Source: an uncultured Acidobacteriia bacterium (lineage in GTDB: Bacteria; Acidobacteriota; Terriglobia; Bryobacterales; Bryobacteraceae). Taken from it: a DNA stretch of 64,000 nt. Below the pieces are notes generated by a model, which saw nothing but the letters and a program-made list of their open reading frames with translations, did no database searches and was not told where the DNA came from. Positions 63,898 to 64,000 of the stretch are shown in pieces. Position 1 is the stretch's first letter. Each line of letters begins with the position of its first letter. The stretch lies in NCBI GenBank assembly GCA_903900705.1, contig CAIUOG010000091.1, positions 32,962 to 96,961 of the forward strand. Reading direction: 5' to 3'. Made by a program: the position numbers and the translations under genes.

Positions 63898-64000
63898 TTA
63901 GTGGGTAGCGGGCATAAGGTCGAGGCCGCCGCAGTGGAAGTAGATGGCGGTTTTGAAGTTGGTTTTGTTGCGAAAGCCCCGAGCCGTGTACTTGACCCAC
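63898..64000 (-). mobile_element. C-terminal end of a transposase gene, cut by window edge
   Basis: The last 34 codons before a TAA at 63898-63900 (minus strand) read VKYTARGFRNKTNFKTAIYF, then HCGGLDLMPATH. An ARGFRNxxxFxxAIxFHxGGLDL end is what I recall from DDE transposases of the ISL3-like kind; family assignment is tentative because only the tail is present. The 68 bases between it and DUF2971 hold no gene; no terminal inverted repeat could be paired inside the window. Confidence 0.6.

Noticed and set aside
1..64000. CRISPR array, rRNA or tRNA genes, prophage
   Set aside because: No regularly spaced repeats, no cloverleaf-like sequence with CCA end in intergenic gaps, and no structural phage genes were seen.

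Overview
The window is high-GC bacterial chromosome from an Acidobacteriota member, most likely of the Solibacter/Bryobacterales type. The evidence is the mix of gene families: a large Oar-like TonB-dependent receptor with a carboxypeptidase-like N-terminal domain, a 'VWFA-related Acidobacterial' protein, CRTAC1/FG-GAP and TPR secreted proteins, two PEP-CTERM proteins, a BlaR-type M56 peptidase with a GWxTD-like domain, and a Planctomycete-type cytochrome (DUF1549/DUF1553) plus DUF1501 pair. This is an inference from gene content; no rRNA or tRNA gene was found. Coding density is very high and no gene-free stretch exceeds about 200 bases.

Layout. 1-6.8 kb: DinB-like protein (cut by the edge), Tat-exported sugar isomerase-like protein, Dps, a cytochrome c/copper-monooxygenase-like/TPR fusion, a CRTAC1 protein, and a tandem pair of paralogous GNAT acetyltransferases. 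6.8-14 kb: Oar-like receptor translationally coupled to a TPR protein, then a penicillin-acylase-family hydrolase. 14-17.8 kb: RluA-type pseudouridine synthase, VWFA protein, DUF885 peptidase. 17.8-25.9 kb: two-part glycosyltransferase coupled to a secreted MA-like/TPR protein, a membrane protein with a long Q/G/K/S-rich region, a bidirectional terminator, a Tat-exported aminotransferase, a PEP-CTERM protein. 26-28.5 kb: rpiA, then a BlaI/BlaR-type regulatory pair. 28.5-36 kb: an RND efflux adaptor and permease with a GNAT, a PLP decarboxylase, a methyltransferase. 36-42 kb: tartrate/D-malate dehydrogenase, glnE, PEP-CTERM and NHL-repeat proteins. 42-50.3 kb: serine hydrolase, zinc-ribbon protein, and a tightly overlapping chain uvrA / deoxyhypusine-synthase-like / CPBP protease / mtnA / TlpA-like thioredoxin. 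50.3-53.3 kb: EF-hand protein, ApbE-DUF2271 fusion, PepSY-type membrane protein (candidate cell-surface flavin module). 53.4-58.5 kb: acyltransferase 3, CaiB-type CoA transferase, PHA-system-like protein, rlmN, M16 peptidase. 58.5-63 kb: DUF1501 and PSD1 cytochrome pair. 63-64 kb: an AT-richer DUF2971 gene and the C-terminal end of a transposase, so the right edge looks mobile.

How the genes work together. Much of the window concerns the envelope: exported redox proteins, surface repeat proteins, an efflux pump and glycan/acyl modification, typical of a soil heterotroph that takes up polymers. Housekeeping genes (rpiA, glnE, uvrA, mtnA, rlmN, RluA-type) are interspersed. Many genes share one or four bases with the next (ATGA, TGATG, GTGA), marking translational coupling. 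About eleven operon-leading genes carry a TAnnnT box only 6-11 bases before the start codon, suggesting many transcripts begin at or near the start codon.
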